From: Emergencia timonensis
GTDB taxonomy: Bacteria > Bacillota > Clostridia > Peptostreptococcales > Anaerovoracaceae
Direction of reading: 5' to 3'
Length of the DNA stretch: 64,000 nucleotides
Assembly: GCF_900086585.1 (NCBI RefSeq)
Contig: NZ_FLKM01000009.1
Span: 434,001-498,000, forward strand
A program made the position numbers and the translations under genes. Of this stretch, positions 17,544-25,236 are shown piece after piece; position 1 is the stretch's first letter, and each line of letters starts with the position of its first letter. Below the pieces are notes generated by a model, which searched no databases, had not been told where the DNA came from, and saw only the letters and a list, made by a program, of their open reading frames with translations.

Positions 17544-18845
17544 TTATTTTATCTCAGATAAAATCTGTTCAAATACTGCAATTGTTTGATCGATATCGGC
17601 CTCAGTGTGTGCTGTCGACAGATATAGACGGCCTCTGGCAGAGGTAATGCGAATGCCGTATTCTGTCATCCTTAAGAACAACTGGTTATACAGGCTGTAG
17701 TCTACGTTAGCAAGGCAGTCTCTGAAATCTTTGACGGGGTAATCGATGCCGGTTTGAAGCTGACAGATGGAACGGTTCGCAGTAGCATAAATTTTAACGC
17801 CGAACTTTTTACCCGTTTCCGTCAATCCGTTGGCCAAGCGGTCGCCCAGTGCTTGAAACTTTTCATATGTACCCGGTGTTTCCAGCTGCCTGATCGTTTC
17901 CAGCGCGGCTGCTACAGCAACTGGCGTTGCGTTAAATGTTCCGGAAGGATGGCCGACTTTCATGATCTCTTTTTTTCCGCAGACCATGGAGAGAGAAAAA
18001 CCGCCGGCGATGGCTTTGCCAAAGACGGAGAGGTCCGGTGTCACGCCAAAGTATTCCTGCGCGCCGCCTAGAGCGAGCCTGAAGCCTGTGATTACTTCGT
18101 CAAAGATGAGAAGCACGCCGTATTCTTCGGTCAGCTTGCGCAGGCCTTCCAGGTAACCGGGCTGAGGCATGATGGGACCCTCGTCGCACATATAAGGTTC
18201 TGTAATGACAGCGGCGATTTCATGAGCGTTCTTTTCTAATAATTCTCTCATGGTCTCTAAGTTATTCCACGGTGTGATGATAATATCGTCGCAGGTTTCT
18301 TGTCTTTGACCGGCTGTACCGAAGAGACGGCTCGGTGAAGAAAGATCTCCCAAATCTTCCAGCTTGGATGCGGAAATTGTAATCTTCTGTTCATCTGCCC
18401 AGCCGTGATACTGCCCTTCGAATTTAACAATTTTCTGTTTGCCTGTAAAGGCTCTGGCTACGCGGAAAACATGCATATTGGCTTCGGTTCCCGAGCTTTG
18501 AAAGCTGACCATTTCAGCACAGGGGATGATGTCGCACAGCTTTTTAGACAGTTGCGCCAGAGAAGGCGTCAAAGTGGAAAAGTGAGAACCTCTTTCTAAT
18601 TGATCCTTTACCGCACGGTTTAGAGAGTCGTTGGCATAGCCGAGAATCATAGGGCCAAAACCGCCTACATAATCGATGTATTCGTTTCCATCCACATCAT
18701 ACATTTTGGAACCTTTTGCATAGTTCATACAGATTGGATACTCTTCGACAGCCGCTTTGTGAAAAGAGCTGCTCACACCGTCCACCAGATAGCTGCAGGT
18801 ATCCTCATATAGTTTCTTAGATCCGCTGGTATTGTACTTTTGCAT
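17544..18845 (-). CDS. Class III PLP aminotransferase, glutamate-1-semialdehyde-aminomutase-like
   Basis: 433 residues from ATG 18845 (preceded by GAAAGGATTAAGAAA). Fold type I class III: phosphate-binding SSGTEA (118-123), IFDEVITGFR with Asp 249, Schiff-base Lys 277 in SVFGKAIAGG, and the GTFNATPVAVAA tail motif. It resembles HemL, but no heme-synthesis gene is nearby, and HemL-like proteins outside heme operons are often omega- or beta-amino-acid aminotransferases. Divergent from an amino acid permease and under its own sigma-54 promoter, so a catabolic transaminase making a semialdehyde (for example from GABA, 3-aminobutyrate or a relative) is the best inference. True HemL activity cannot be excluded. 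Confidence 0.8.
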   Translation of the reverse strand: MQKYNTSGSKKLYEDTCSYLVDGVSSSFHKAAVEEYPICMNYAKGSKMYDVDGNEYIDYVGGFGPMILGYANDSLNRAVKDQLERGSHFSTLTPSLAQLSKKLCDIIPCAEMVSFQSSGTEANMHVFRVARAFTGKQKIVKFEGQYHGWADEQKITISASKLEDLGDLSSPSRLFGTAGQRQETCDDIIITPWNNLETMRELLEKNAHEIAAVITEPYMCDEGPIMPQPGYLEGLRKLTEEYGVLLIFDEVITGFRLALGGAQEYFGVTPDLSVFGKAIAGGFSLSMVCGKKEIMKVGHPSGTFNATPVAVAAALETIRQLETPGTYEKFQALGDRLANGLTETGKKFGVKIYATANRSICQLQTGIDYPVKDFRDCLANVDYSLYNQLFLRMTEYGIRITSARGRLYLSTAHTEADIDQTIAVFEQILSEIK

Positions 18846-18884
18846 TTTCTTAATCCTTTCATTGTTCTGTAATAGTTTGGTTAA

Positions 18885-18895
18885 GGTCATGTTGA
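18885..18895 (+). promoter_or_regulatory. Candidate upstream activator site (GGTCATGTTGA)
   Basis: GGTCATGTTGA here recurs as GGTCATGTCGA at 23880-23890, 79 nt upstream of the third sigma-54 promoter, and its core CATGTTGACT recurs at 34796-34805 upstream of the second activator gene. It lies 109 nt before the permease -24 box, a usual distance for an enhancer-binding protein. Found by eye; low confidence. Confidence 0.35.
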
Positions 18896-18925
18896 CTTGA
18901 GAAACAAATGCTGTAAATAGAAGAA

Positions 18926-18941
18926 TGCAAAATATGTGCCA
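18926..18941 (-). promoter_or_regulatory. Sigma-54 promoter of the aminotransferase gene
   Basis: On the minus strand TGGCAC-ATATT-TTGCA, the -24/-12 signature with exact spacing, 80 nt before the aminotransferase ATG. Back to back with the permease promoter. Confidence 0.82.
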
Positions 18942-18993
18942 AATTGTTAAACTTTAAACGAATCCATCAGCCCATCGATGGAGTGGATAAAAA

Positions 18994-19008
18994 TGGCACA
19001 AATTTTGC
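18994..19008 (+). promoter_or_regulatory. Sigma-54 promoter of the permease gene
   Basis: TGGCAC-AAATT-TTGC, the -24/-12 signature with exact spacing, giving a leader of about 110 nt before ATG 19133. The 52 bp separating it from the opposite promoter contain CCATCGATGG and TTAAACTTTAAA (18947-18958), the latter similar to TTCAACTTTGAA at 23804-23815. Confidence 0.82.
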
Positions 19009-19132
19009 GGTATTGGTGGTCAGGTAGTTAAGATGATTTAGAAGCAAATGCAGTTTATCATAGCTGAGAACAGTTATGAAGATATCTAAAGAATCAAAAT
19101 ATGAAATTATAACAAGAAAAGGAGTTTATTTT

Positions 19133-20599
19133 ATGGACGCTATGAAAAAACAGAGCGTGGAAAACGCCAACATCGAACGAGCATCTCTTGCCAAGACTCT
19201 GGGCAGAGGTGATGTATGGGCTTTAGCCTTTGGTTCCATTGTCGGTTGGGGATGGGTCATGCTGGCCGGTTCCTGGGTTACATTGGCTGGAACCGTCGGC
19301 GCGATTATCGCATTTATCGTCGCAATTGTATTCTGCAGTATCATCGGTATGGCTTATGCGGAGCTGACACCTGCGATTCCATTGGCAGGCGGTTCTCTGG
19401 TCTTTGCTTACAGAGCAGGAGGCTATACCTTTGGCTGGATCTCCGCCTGGGCGATGTGCTTTGCTTATGTCGCTGTCGCTTCTTGGGAAGGACCTGCTTT
19501 CGGCAGCGCCATTGACTATCTGGTAGGACTTCCCCAGATCGGGCATCTTTGGACGATCGAGGGTTATGACGTGTACGCGCCTTGGCTTCTTGTCAGCATC
19601 GCAGGAACCATTTTTACCATTGCCTGCCACTGGTTTGGCATGAACATCGTTGCCAAGTTTAACACCATTGCTGCCATCGCACTTGTAATCGGTGGCATCG
19701 TATTCTTTGTCGGCGGCGTAACCTTGGGAGACATGGCCAATGCGGCGCCAGCCTTTCACGGAGGCAGCGAAGGCCTGATCGCCGTGCTGCTTATGGCACC
19801 GGCTATGTTTGTCGGATTCGATGTAATCCCACAATCTGTGGAAGAGATGAATCTGCCGCTGAAGCAGATCGGTAAGCTGGTCATCTTTGCTATCTGTCTC
19901 GGCGGGTTATGGTACATCCTGATGATTCTCGGCGTGGCCTTTGGTGCGCCTGCAGAGGTGACAGCAGCCGCTTCTATTCCAGTAGCAGATGTTGCAACCT
20001 ACGTATTTAATTCTAAGATCTTTGGTTCGCTGATTATCGTCGCAGGAATCGGCGGCATTTTGACCAGTTGGAACGCGATGTATCTGGGCGCTACGAGAAT
20101 TCTCTTCGCCATGAGCAGAGCAAAGATGCTGCCGGCTGCCTTTGGAAAATTACATCCAAAACATAATTCACCGACGAACGCTCTTCTGCTGACAGGCGGC
20201 GTCGGCATCCTGGGCGCCCTGCTCGGAAAAAACGCCTTGAGCTGGTTTGTAGACGCAAGCTCCTTTGGCGTCGTGGTAGGCTATCTCTGTGTATCTATTG
20301 CCTTCTATGTTCTAAAATTTAAAGAACCGAATCTGGAAAGACCGTTCCGTTCACCTGGCGGCAAGTTCATGGGCATTCTGGCAATTATCGCATCCTGCGC
20401 ATTTATTGTCCTCTATCTGCCGTTCGGACCTGGCGCAGGCCTGGGCATGCATGAGTGGATGATGGTCGCCCTTTGGACTGTAATCGGCATCATCCTGTAC
20501 ATCATAACAAAAGGGAAGTTTAAAAACGTACCAGAGGGAGAACGGGAAATGCTGATTTTCGGAGAAGATTATGCGAGAGAGGAATATCTGGACCGTTAA
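19133..20599 (+). CDS. APC-superfamily amino acid permease
   Basis: 488 residues from ATG 19133, behind AAAAGGAG. About twelve to thirteen TM helices. The first carries the APC substrate-binding turn (FGSIVGWGWVMLAGSW, with the small-residue bend GSIVGWG), followed by ELTPAIPLAGGSLVFAYRA for TM2-3. The Trp-rich TM1 and TM3 (GWISAWAMCFAYVAVASWEG) resemble permeases of the YhdG/EutP-like or ethanolamine/GABA-type branches; substrate cannot be read out. Divergent from the class III aminotransferase with paired sigma-54 promoters, so it probably imports the substrate of that enzyme. Ends 60 bp before the tandem 90-bp repeat. Confidence 0.88.
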   Translation: MDAMKKQSVENANIERASLAKTLGRGDVWALAFGSIVGWGWVMLAGSWVTLAGTVGAIIAFIVAIVFCSIIGMAYAELTPAIPLAGGSLVFAYRAGGYTFGWISAWAMCFAYVAVASWEGPAFGSAIDYLVGLPQIGHLWTIEGYDVYAPWLLVSIAGTIFTIACHWFGMNIVAKFNTIAAIALVIGGIVFFVGGVTLGDMANAAPAFHGGSEGLIAVLLMAPAMFVGFDVIPQSVEEMNLPLKQIGKLVIFAICLGGLWYILMILGVAFGAPAEVTAAASIPVADVATYVFNSKIFGSLIIVAGIGGILTSWNAMYLGATRILFAMSRAKMLPAAFGKLHPKHNSPTNALLLTGGVGILGALLGKNALSWFVDASSFGVVVGYLCVSIAFYVLKFKEPNLERPFRSPGGKFMGILAIIASCAFIVLYLPFGPGAGLGMHEWMMVALWTVIGIILYIITKGKFKNVPEGEREMLIFGEDYAREEYLDR

Positions 20600-20616
20600 G
20601 TGAAATAGTATTGATC

Positions 20617-20645
20617 TGTCGCAGCCTGGTTATCAGGTTGCGGCA
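20617..20645 (+). other. Strong hairpin after the permease gene
   Basis: TGTCGCAGCCTG (20617-20628) pairs with CAGGTTGCGGCA (20634-20645) around GTTAT, twelve pairs including two G-U at RNA level. There is no T-run, so it is either an mRNA 3'-end stabiliser or the degenerate first member of the structured array that follows. Confidence 0.55.
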
Positions 20646-20659
20646 GGTACGCTTGATGG

Positions 20660-21025
20660 TATAATGAACGCACGATCTTACAGCTTCGCTGCAAGGAAGC
20701 GTTCATTGAATCATGACGTTCGATTGTGTTTTCAAAGGAATCGTCATGGTATAATGATTCCGCAATCTTACGGCGTTGCCGCAAGGTAGGAATCATTGAA
20801 TCAAGTGCTGCGATTCTATTTTCGGTGGAATGCACATGGTATAATGATTCCACAATCTTACGGCGTTGCCGCAAGGCAGGAATCATTGAATCATGTGCTG
20901 CGATTGTATATTCAAAGGAATGCACATGTTATAATGATTCCGCAATCTTACGGTGTTGCCGCAAGGCAGGAATCATTGAATCATGTGCTGCGATTCTATT
21001 TTCAGCGGAATGCACATGATATAAT
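20660..21025 (+). repeat. Tandem array of four exact 90-bp units, each with an extended -10 box and two hairpins
   Basis: TATAATG (TATAATA in the last) occurs at 20660, 20750, 20840, 20930 and 21020, an exact 90-bp period, always as TGnTATAAT (extended -10). In each unit the nine bases after TATA pair with an arm 27 nt on: AATGAACGC/GCGTTCATT in unit 1, AATGATTCC/GGAATCATT in units 2-4, a compensatory change. Inside it sits a small hairpin, CAGC-TTC-GCTG in unit 1, CGGC-GTT-GCCG in units 2-3 and CGGT/GCCG (G-U) in unit 4, again covarying. A second stem (ATGACG/CGTCAT or ATGTGC/GCACAT) precedes the next -10. The last -10 box sits 24 nt before the start of the 21049 gene. Since 90 is a multiple of three, long frames are open on both strands, but the covariation argues for structure. 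Confidence 0.9.
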
Positions 21026-21048
21026 AATTCTTATGAAAGGGACAGACT

Positions 21049-21276
21049 ATGTGGTTGTTTTTAGTTATCGTTGGTTGCGTATTCATTTTTCTACTGAAAC
21101 GAGGTGTCAATTGTAAGCTCCTGGTTTACTCGATGGTCCTCGGCGCAGCAGTTTTTGCCTTCAGTTACTTTTATCTGCAGCTTGCCTTAAAGGCCTGTCT
21201 GTATATGGGCGTGGTCACTATTTTTATCTGGTATCTGATGTTTAACATTTTCTATAAGATTGTCAAAAGGCAATAG
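21049..21276 (+). CDS. Small three-TM membrane protein downstream of the repeat array
   Basis: 75 residues, ATG behind GAAAGGGACAGACT. Three hydrophobic helices (about 2-15, 24-44, 48-68) and a basic C-terminus (KIVKRQ). No family recognised. It directly follows the last -10 box of the 90-bp array and precedes the sigma-54 activator gene by 17 bp, so it is likely co-transcribed with it. Confidence 0.55.
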   Translation: MWLFLVIVGCVFIFLLKRGVNCKLLVYSMVLGAAVFAFSYFYLQLALKACLYMGVVTIFIWYLMFNIFYKIVKRQ

Positions 21277-21293
21277 ATGAAAGGACGGTATAT

Positions 21294-22637
21294 ATGAATC
21301 GATTACAGCTATTAGAAAAAGCAATTGAAAACAGTTTTGACGGCGTGTTTATTGTGGACAACAAAGGCAAGGTGCTGTATGTCAACAAAGCCTATGAGAA
21401 GTTGGCTCAAAGAGGCCGAGAATGCTTTGTAGGACGGTATATGGACCAGCTGATCGATGAAGGATTGATGAAACTGTATATTTCTAAAGAGGTAATCGAG
21501 AGCGGAAAATCCATCACGCGGGCAGAAAATCTTTTATCCGGCACGGAGGTGATTGTGACCAGCACGCCGGTTTTCGACGAAGAGGAAAAGGTCATCGCCG
21601 CAGTGACCAATGTGCGCGACATTTCAGAGATTATCCGCCTGCAGGAAGAAAATATCTGCTATCGCGAAAGCTTACGCTATAATACAGTAGAAGACAAGGT
21701 GGTGGCCGTAAGCCCTGTGACAAAGGAACTGCTGCGCACGGCGAAGAAAATTGCGCAGAAGCATTCTACCGTGCTGATTACTGGCGAGACAGGCACAGGC
21801 AAAGAAGTCTTTGCAGACTATATTTTTTCCAGCAGCCAGAGAAATGAAAAACCCTTCGTTCGCATCAACTGCGGCGCCATTTCTCCAACGCTGATCGAGT
21901 CGGAGCTCTTTGGTTATGTAAAAGGGGCTTTTACTGGCGCCAGTGAAAAAGGAAAAAAGGGCGCTTTCGAAATTGCCGACGGCGGAACGATTTTTCTCGA
22001 TGAGATCGGAGAACTGCCGCTGGATATGCAGGTCAAGTTTCTGCGGGTCTTGCAGGAAGGAGAGCTGACAAGAATTGGGGCGGAAAGAAGTCAAACGGTC
22101 GATGTCAGAGTGATTGCGGCTACCAACAGAAATCTGAAACAAATGGTAAAAGAAAAGACCTTTCGTGAAGACTTATATTATCGAATCAGCGTGTTGACCT
22201 TGGAATTGGCGCCGCTGCGGGAGAGAACAGAGGATATACCTGACTTGACGCGACTGTTCATCAATCAGCTCAATGAAAAATACGGCGGCCAGAAAGAGGC
22301 CACGCCGCATTTTTTGGAAGGGCTGATGGAAAGGCCATGGCCGGGCAATATACGGGAGCTGTCGAATTTTGTGGAACAACAGTACGTGATTAATGATTCC
22401 GGTGTACTGCACAGTTTCGCTACCCTGAGAAAACGTACGGCAGCAGCGCCAGCGGCGAAAAATGCAGATCAGACCGATGCGGCAGAACTGCCTTCCTTAT
22501 ATGCGGCGGTGGAGGAACTGGAAAAAGACTTAGTTCTGAAGGCCATGAAACGGGGCAAAACCACCCACGAGGCGGCAAAACTATTGGGCATCAGTCAGCC
22601 GACCTTTTCGAGAAAATATAATAAGTATAAAGAGTGA
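21294..22637 (+). CDS. PAS-domain sigma-54-dependent activator (enhancer-binding protein) 1
   Basis: 447 residues: N-terminal PAS (about 1-115), AAA+ domain with Walker A GETGTGKE (165-172), the sigma-54 contact loop GAFTGA (212-217), Walker B GGTIFLDEIGELP, arginine-finger region RVLQEGELTRIG and VRVIAATN, and a Fis-type HTH at the end (THEAAKLLGISQPTFSRKYNKY). No phosphorylatable REC domain, so a small molecule or redox signal through PAS probably controls it (RocR/BkdR-like). Three sigma-54 promoters lie in this block (18926, 18994, 23959) and are the obvious targets. A second activator of the same type lies at 33065. Confidence 0.93.
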   Translation: MNRLQLLEKAIENSFDGVFIVDNKGKVLYVNKAYEKLAQRGRECFVGRYMDQLIDEGLMKLYISKEVIESGKSITRAENLLSGTEVIVTSTPVFDEEEKVIAAVTNVRDISEIIRLQEENICYRESLRYNTVEDKVVAVSPVTKELLRTAKKIAQKHSTVLITGETGTGKEVFADYIFSSSQRNEKPFVRINCGAISPTLIESELFGYVKGAFTGASEKGKKGAFEIADGGTIFLDEIGELPLDMQVKFLRVLQEGELTRIGAERSQTVDVRVIAATNRNLKQMVKEKTFREDLYYRISVLTLELAPLRERTEDIPDLTRLFINQLNEKYGGQKEATPHFLEGLMERPWPGNIRELSNFVEQQYVINDSGVLHSFATLRKRTAAAPAAKNADQTDAAELPSLYAAVEELEKDLVLKAMKRGKTTHEAAKLLGISQPTFSRKYNKYKE

Positions 22638-22660
22638 TATCGATTATGACAGAAGGACAA

Positions 22661-22963
22661 ATGTTAAAAAAGGTCGGTCTCATTTTTTGCGGGGGATGTA
22701 ATTGTTATTATGATAGAGAGAAGGTCTGGAATCGGCTGCTTCAAAGCAGCGCAGGCCTGTATCGGGTTTCCCTTTGGGAGGAAGCGTTTGATAAAGAGGG
22801 CAGTTATGATCTGGTCGTAGTGATTAACGGCTGCTCTTCTGAATGTATGGTGAATGAAAAGTACAGGGCCACCCTGCTGGTCATTCATAATTTGAATTAT
22901 GAGAATGCGGCAGAGTTGGTCGAAGAGGCGCTCCGGCGAGAGCGCGGCAGTGAAAGGAGTTAA
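22661..22963 (+). CDS. Small cysteine-rich protein with CGGCNCYYDR motif
   Basis: About 100 residues from ATG 22661 (preceded by AGAAGGACAA; an ATG at 22646 is the alternative). N-terminal beta strand then CGGCNCYYDREKVW, and later GCSSECMV; four or more Cys in two clusters could bind a metal or cluster. From memory, short clostridial proteins with a CGGCN-x-x-x-DR motif accompany amino-acid fermentation genes, but I cannot name the family or a function. It sits between the sigma-54 activator and the SDR gene, with 2 bp to the latter, so it belongs to their operon. Confidence 0.6.
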   Translation: MLKKVGLIFCGGCNCYYDREKVWNRLLQSSAGLYRVSLWEEAFDKEGSYDLVVVINGCSSECMVNEKYRATLLVIHNLNYENAAELVEEALRRERGSERS

Positions 22964-22964
22964 G

Positions 22965-23729
22965 ATGGAAAAGTTTCATTTAAAAGGAAAGACGGCGATC
23001 GTCATCGGCGGCAGCAAAGGGCTGGGTTTTGGAATGGCTACGGGTCTGGCGGAAGCCGGTGCAGACGTGGTCTTATCCAGCCGAAATCAGGCTGACCTGG
23101 ACAGGGCGGCCAAAGAAATCGGAGAAAAGACGGGTGCCGATGTAATGGGGATTGCAGCAGACATCACTTCTATAGACGGAATTGAAGCCTTGGTAGAGAA
23201 AGTAGTGCAGCGTTTTGACCACATCGATATTTTACTGAACGGCGCAGGACTCAATATCAGAAAATCAGTCCTAGAATTTGAAGAAGCCGACTGGGACAAG
23301 GTGCAGGACGTGCAGTTGAAATACGTATTCTTCATGTGTCAGGCAGTTGCCAGACATATGGTAGAAAAAAAGATCAAAGGCAAGATCATCAACATCGCTT
23401 CTCTGACCAGCCAGCTGGGCCTGCCGAACATGGTGGCCTACTGCGCGGCCAAGGGTGCAATTGTCCAGCTGACAAAAGCTTTGGCTAACGAATTGGCGCC
23501 TTACGGAATCAACGCCAATGCTATCGGTCCCGGATATTACGAGACGGCTATGACGAAGCCAATCTTTGAAGACACGGCCTATGCGCAGAAGCTGCTGTCG
23601 AGAATCCCTGTAAACCGCTTCGGACTGCCGCAGGATCTGGCAGGGACGGCAGTATTCCTGGCATCAGAGGCCTCAGATTACGTGACAGGACAGGTCCTAT
23701 ATGTGGACGGCGGCTTTTTGGCCTGCTGA
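22965..23729 (+). CDS. Short-chain dehydrogenase/reductase (classical SDR)
   Basis: 254 residues from ATG 22965, behind AAAGGAGTTAAG. Classical SDR: cofactor loop GGSKGLGFG (15-23), NGAG (92-95), catalytic Ser 146, Tyr 159 and Lys 163 (YCAAK), and C-terminal YVTGQVLYVDGG. Most like gluconate 5-dehydrogenase, KduD or FabG subgroups. In this context it may interconvert the semialdehyde or ketoacid made by the aminotransferase and the corresponding hydroxyacid. That would be an unusual choice for 4-hydroxybutyrate, normally made by an iron-type alcohol dehydrogenase, so the substrate is uncertain. Confidence 0.85.
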   Translation: MEKFHLKGKTAIVIGGSKGLGFGMATGLAEAGADVVLSSRNQADLDRAAKEIGEKTGADVMGIAADITSIDGIEALVEKVVQRFDHIDILLNGAGLNIRKSVLEFEEADWDKVQDVQLKYVFFMCQAVARHMVEKKIKGKIINIASLTSQLGLPNMVAYCAAKGAIVQLTKALANELAPYGINANAIGPGYYETAMTKPIFEDTAYAQKLLSRIPVNRFGLPQDLAGTAVFLASEASDYVTGQVLYVDGGFLAC

Positions 23730-23765
23730 AGAACAAATTGATCATTGTAAACAATAACTGGATGA

Positions 23766-23798
23766 CGGGCTTGCAGCAATTGCAGCCCATTATTTTTT
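23766..23798 (+). terminator. Terminator after the SDR gene
   Basis: GGGC-T-TGCA and TGCAGCCC form a stem with one bulged T, followed by ATTATTTTTTT. It separates the activator-SDR transcript from the sigma-54 operon. Confidence 0.75.
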
Positions 23799-23803
23799 TG
23801 CGA

Positions 23804-23833
23804 TTCAACTTTGAATTGCACATTCAAGTTGAA
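23804..23833. promoter_or_regulatory. Inverted repeat, candidate enhancer site of the CoA-pathway operon
   Basis: TTCAACTTTGAA (23804-23815) and TTCAAGTTGAA (23823-23833) form an imperfect inverted repeat about 126-155 nt upstream of the -24 box, where enhancer-binding proteins usually bind. A second candidate, GGTCATGTCGA, lies at 23880-23890. Binding is inference. Confidence 0.5.
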
Positions 23834-23879
23834 AAGGTTTTGATTTAAAAATGAATTAAGTCTTCGGTGGGGCCGCGGC

Positions 23880-23890
23880 GGTCATGTCGA
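23880..23890 (+). promoter_or_regulatory. Candidate upstream activator site (GGTCATGTCGA)
   Basis: Matches GGTCATGTTGA at 18885-18895 in 10 of 11 positions; 79 nt before the -24 box of the third sigma-54 promoter. Confidence 0.35.
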
Positions 23891-23958
23891 GGGGAAACCT
23901 GTTGAATTTAGAGGAATGCAGAGAATAAATCACCTGCCTGCCAGTGGCCTTATTGCGT

Positions 23959-23973
23959 TGGCACGCCCCTTGC
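23959..23973 (+). promoter_or_regulatory. Sigma-54 promoter of the CoA-pathway operon
   Basis: TTGGCACG-CCCC-TTGCG matches the -24/-12 consensus at every invariant base with exact spacing (TGGCAC 23959-23964, TTGC 23970-23973). Transcription would start near 23985, 44 nt before the first gene. Confidence 0.9.
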
Positions 23974-24028
23974 GATATATAGTGATGTAAAAGTAACGCA
24001 GGAGAAATCATACGGAGGTGATGAAGGA

Positions 24029-25222
24029 GTGAAAGCAAAAGCGCCGCTGACTGGCATAAAGGTTCTGGATTTTACGAGGGTATATTCAGGACCCTATTGT
24101 ACCATGATGCTGGCGGATCTCGGAGCAGAAGTTGTCAAAGTAGAACGAAAGGGTATCGGAGACGACACCCATCACTTTGCACCGGTCAAAGATGGTGAAA
24201 GCGCCTACTTTACTTATCTGAACCGCAATAAAAAGAGTATCGGCCTCAATCTGAAGTCAGAGGAGGGCGTAAAAATTGTAAAAGAGATGGCTGGCTGGGC
24301 GGACATCGTGGTGGAGAACTTTTCGCCAGGGGTGGTGGATAAGCTGGGAATCGGCTATAAAGATCTGAAGGAAGTGAATCCGCGGATTATTTACGGTTCA
24401 ATTTCCGGTTTTGGCCAGACAGGACCATATCGAAAGAAACCAGCTTATGATGTGGTCTGCCAGGCGATGGGCGGATTTATGAATTTAACGGGTGAAAAGG
24501 ACGGAAAGCCGTATAAACTGGGTCCTTCTATTGTGGATGCCTCTGCGGGTATTCATATGGCTTACGCTCTGATGGTGGCCCTCTATTACAGAGAACGAAA
24601 CGGCGTCGGTCAGTTTATCGATATCGGCATGATGGATACGGCCTTCTCCACGTTAGAAAACTTCGTAGTGACCAAGACGCTGACTGGAGTGGCGCCGTCC
24701 AGAAATGGAAACGCCAATCTGGGTTCAGCGCCGTTCAACTCGTACAGGACAAAGGACGGTTATGTGACCATTGCTGTGGCCAACAACAGCCTCTTTCAGA
24801 AGCTGACAGGTGCCATGGGCAGAGAAGATCTGCTGGAAAATCCGCTGTACAAAGAGAACTATCAGCGAAAAGCAAACGAAGATCAGTTGAATCTGGAAGT
24901 TGAAAAGTGGACGATAGAACGTACTACCCACGAAATCTGTGAAATCCTCGACAAGGCAGGCGTGCCGGTAGGACCGATTTTGACCATCGACGATCTGATT
25001 GCAGATCCTCATCTGAAAGAACGAGAAATGCTGGTCGATATCGACCATCCGATTCTGGGCAGCATCACTTATCCCGGAAATCCCATCAAGATGTCAGAGT
25101 CTTCGGCTGTCGCCTTTGAGAGAGCGCCTCTCCTTGGCGAACACCAGGAGTATGTGCTAAAGGATATTTTGAAAAAAAGCAATTCGGAAATCCAGTTGTT
25201 AAAAGAGCAAAATGTAGTTTAA
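24029..25222 (+). CDS. Family III (CaiB/BaiF) CoA-transferase
   Basis: 397 residues with a GTG start behind ACGGAGGTG. Family III signature: VLDFTRVYSGPYCTMMLADLGAEVVKVERKG at the N-terminus, the catalytic Asp expected in the GPSIVDASAGIHMAYALM region, and a C-terminal GVPVGPI loop. It moves CoA between carboxylic acids in the cytosol without an acyl-enzyme of the class I kind. First gene of the sigma-54 operon and directly before 4-hydroxybutyryl-CoA dehydratase, so it probably makes 4-hydroxybutyryl-CoA from the free acid. The known GABA fermenters use a class I transferase (AbfT) for this step, which makes this arrangement different. Confidence 0.88.
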   Translation: MKAKAPLTGIKVLDFTRVYSGPYCTMMLADLGAEVVKVERKGIGDDTHHFAPVKDGESAYFTYLNRNKKSIGLNLKSEEGVKIVKEMAGWADIVVENFSPGVVDKLGIGYKDLKEVNPRIIYGSISGFGQTGPYRKKPAYDVVCQAMGGFMNLTGEKDGKPYKLGPSIVDASAGIHMAYALMVALYYRERNGVGQFIDIGMMDTAFSTLENFVVTKTLTGVAPSRNGNANLGSAPFNSYRTKDGYVTIAVANNSLFQKLTGAMGREDLLENPLYKENYQRKANEDQLNLEVEKWTIERTTHEICEILDKAGVPVGPILTIDDLIADPHLKEREMLVDIDHPILGSITYPGNPIKMSESSAVAFERAPLLGEHQEYVLKDILKKSNSEIQLLKEQNVV

Positions 25223-25236
25223 GGAGAATTTGAAAA

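Noticed and set aside
17544..18845. Annotating the aminotransferase as hemL for heme synthesis
   Set aside because: No other heme gene in the window and a sigma-54 promoter shared with an amino acid permease; the name would mislead.
20596..20925. Minus-strand open frame of three 30-residue repeats across the 90-bp array (and similar plus-strand frames)
   Set aside because: The period of 90 keeps all frames in register; no ribosome site was seen, and the paired substitutions preserve stems rather than amino acids.
20660..21020. CRISPR array
   Set aside because: The repeat period is exactly 90 bp with no short repeat plus unique spacer pattern; whole units are similar and no cas gene is near.
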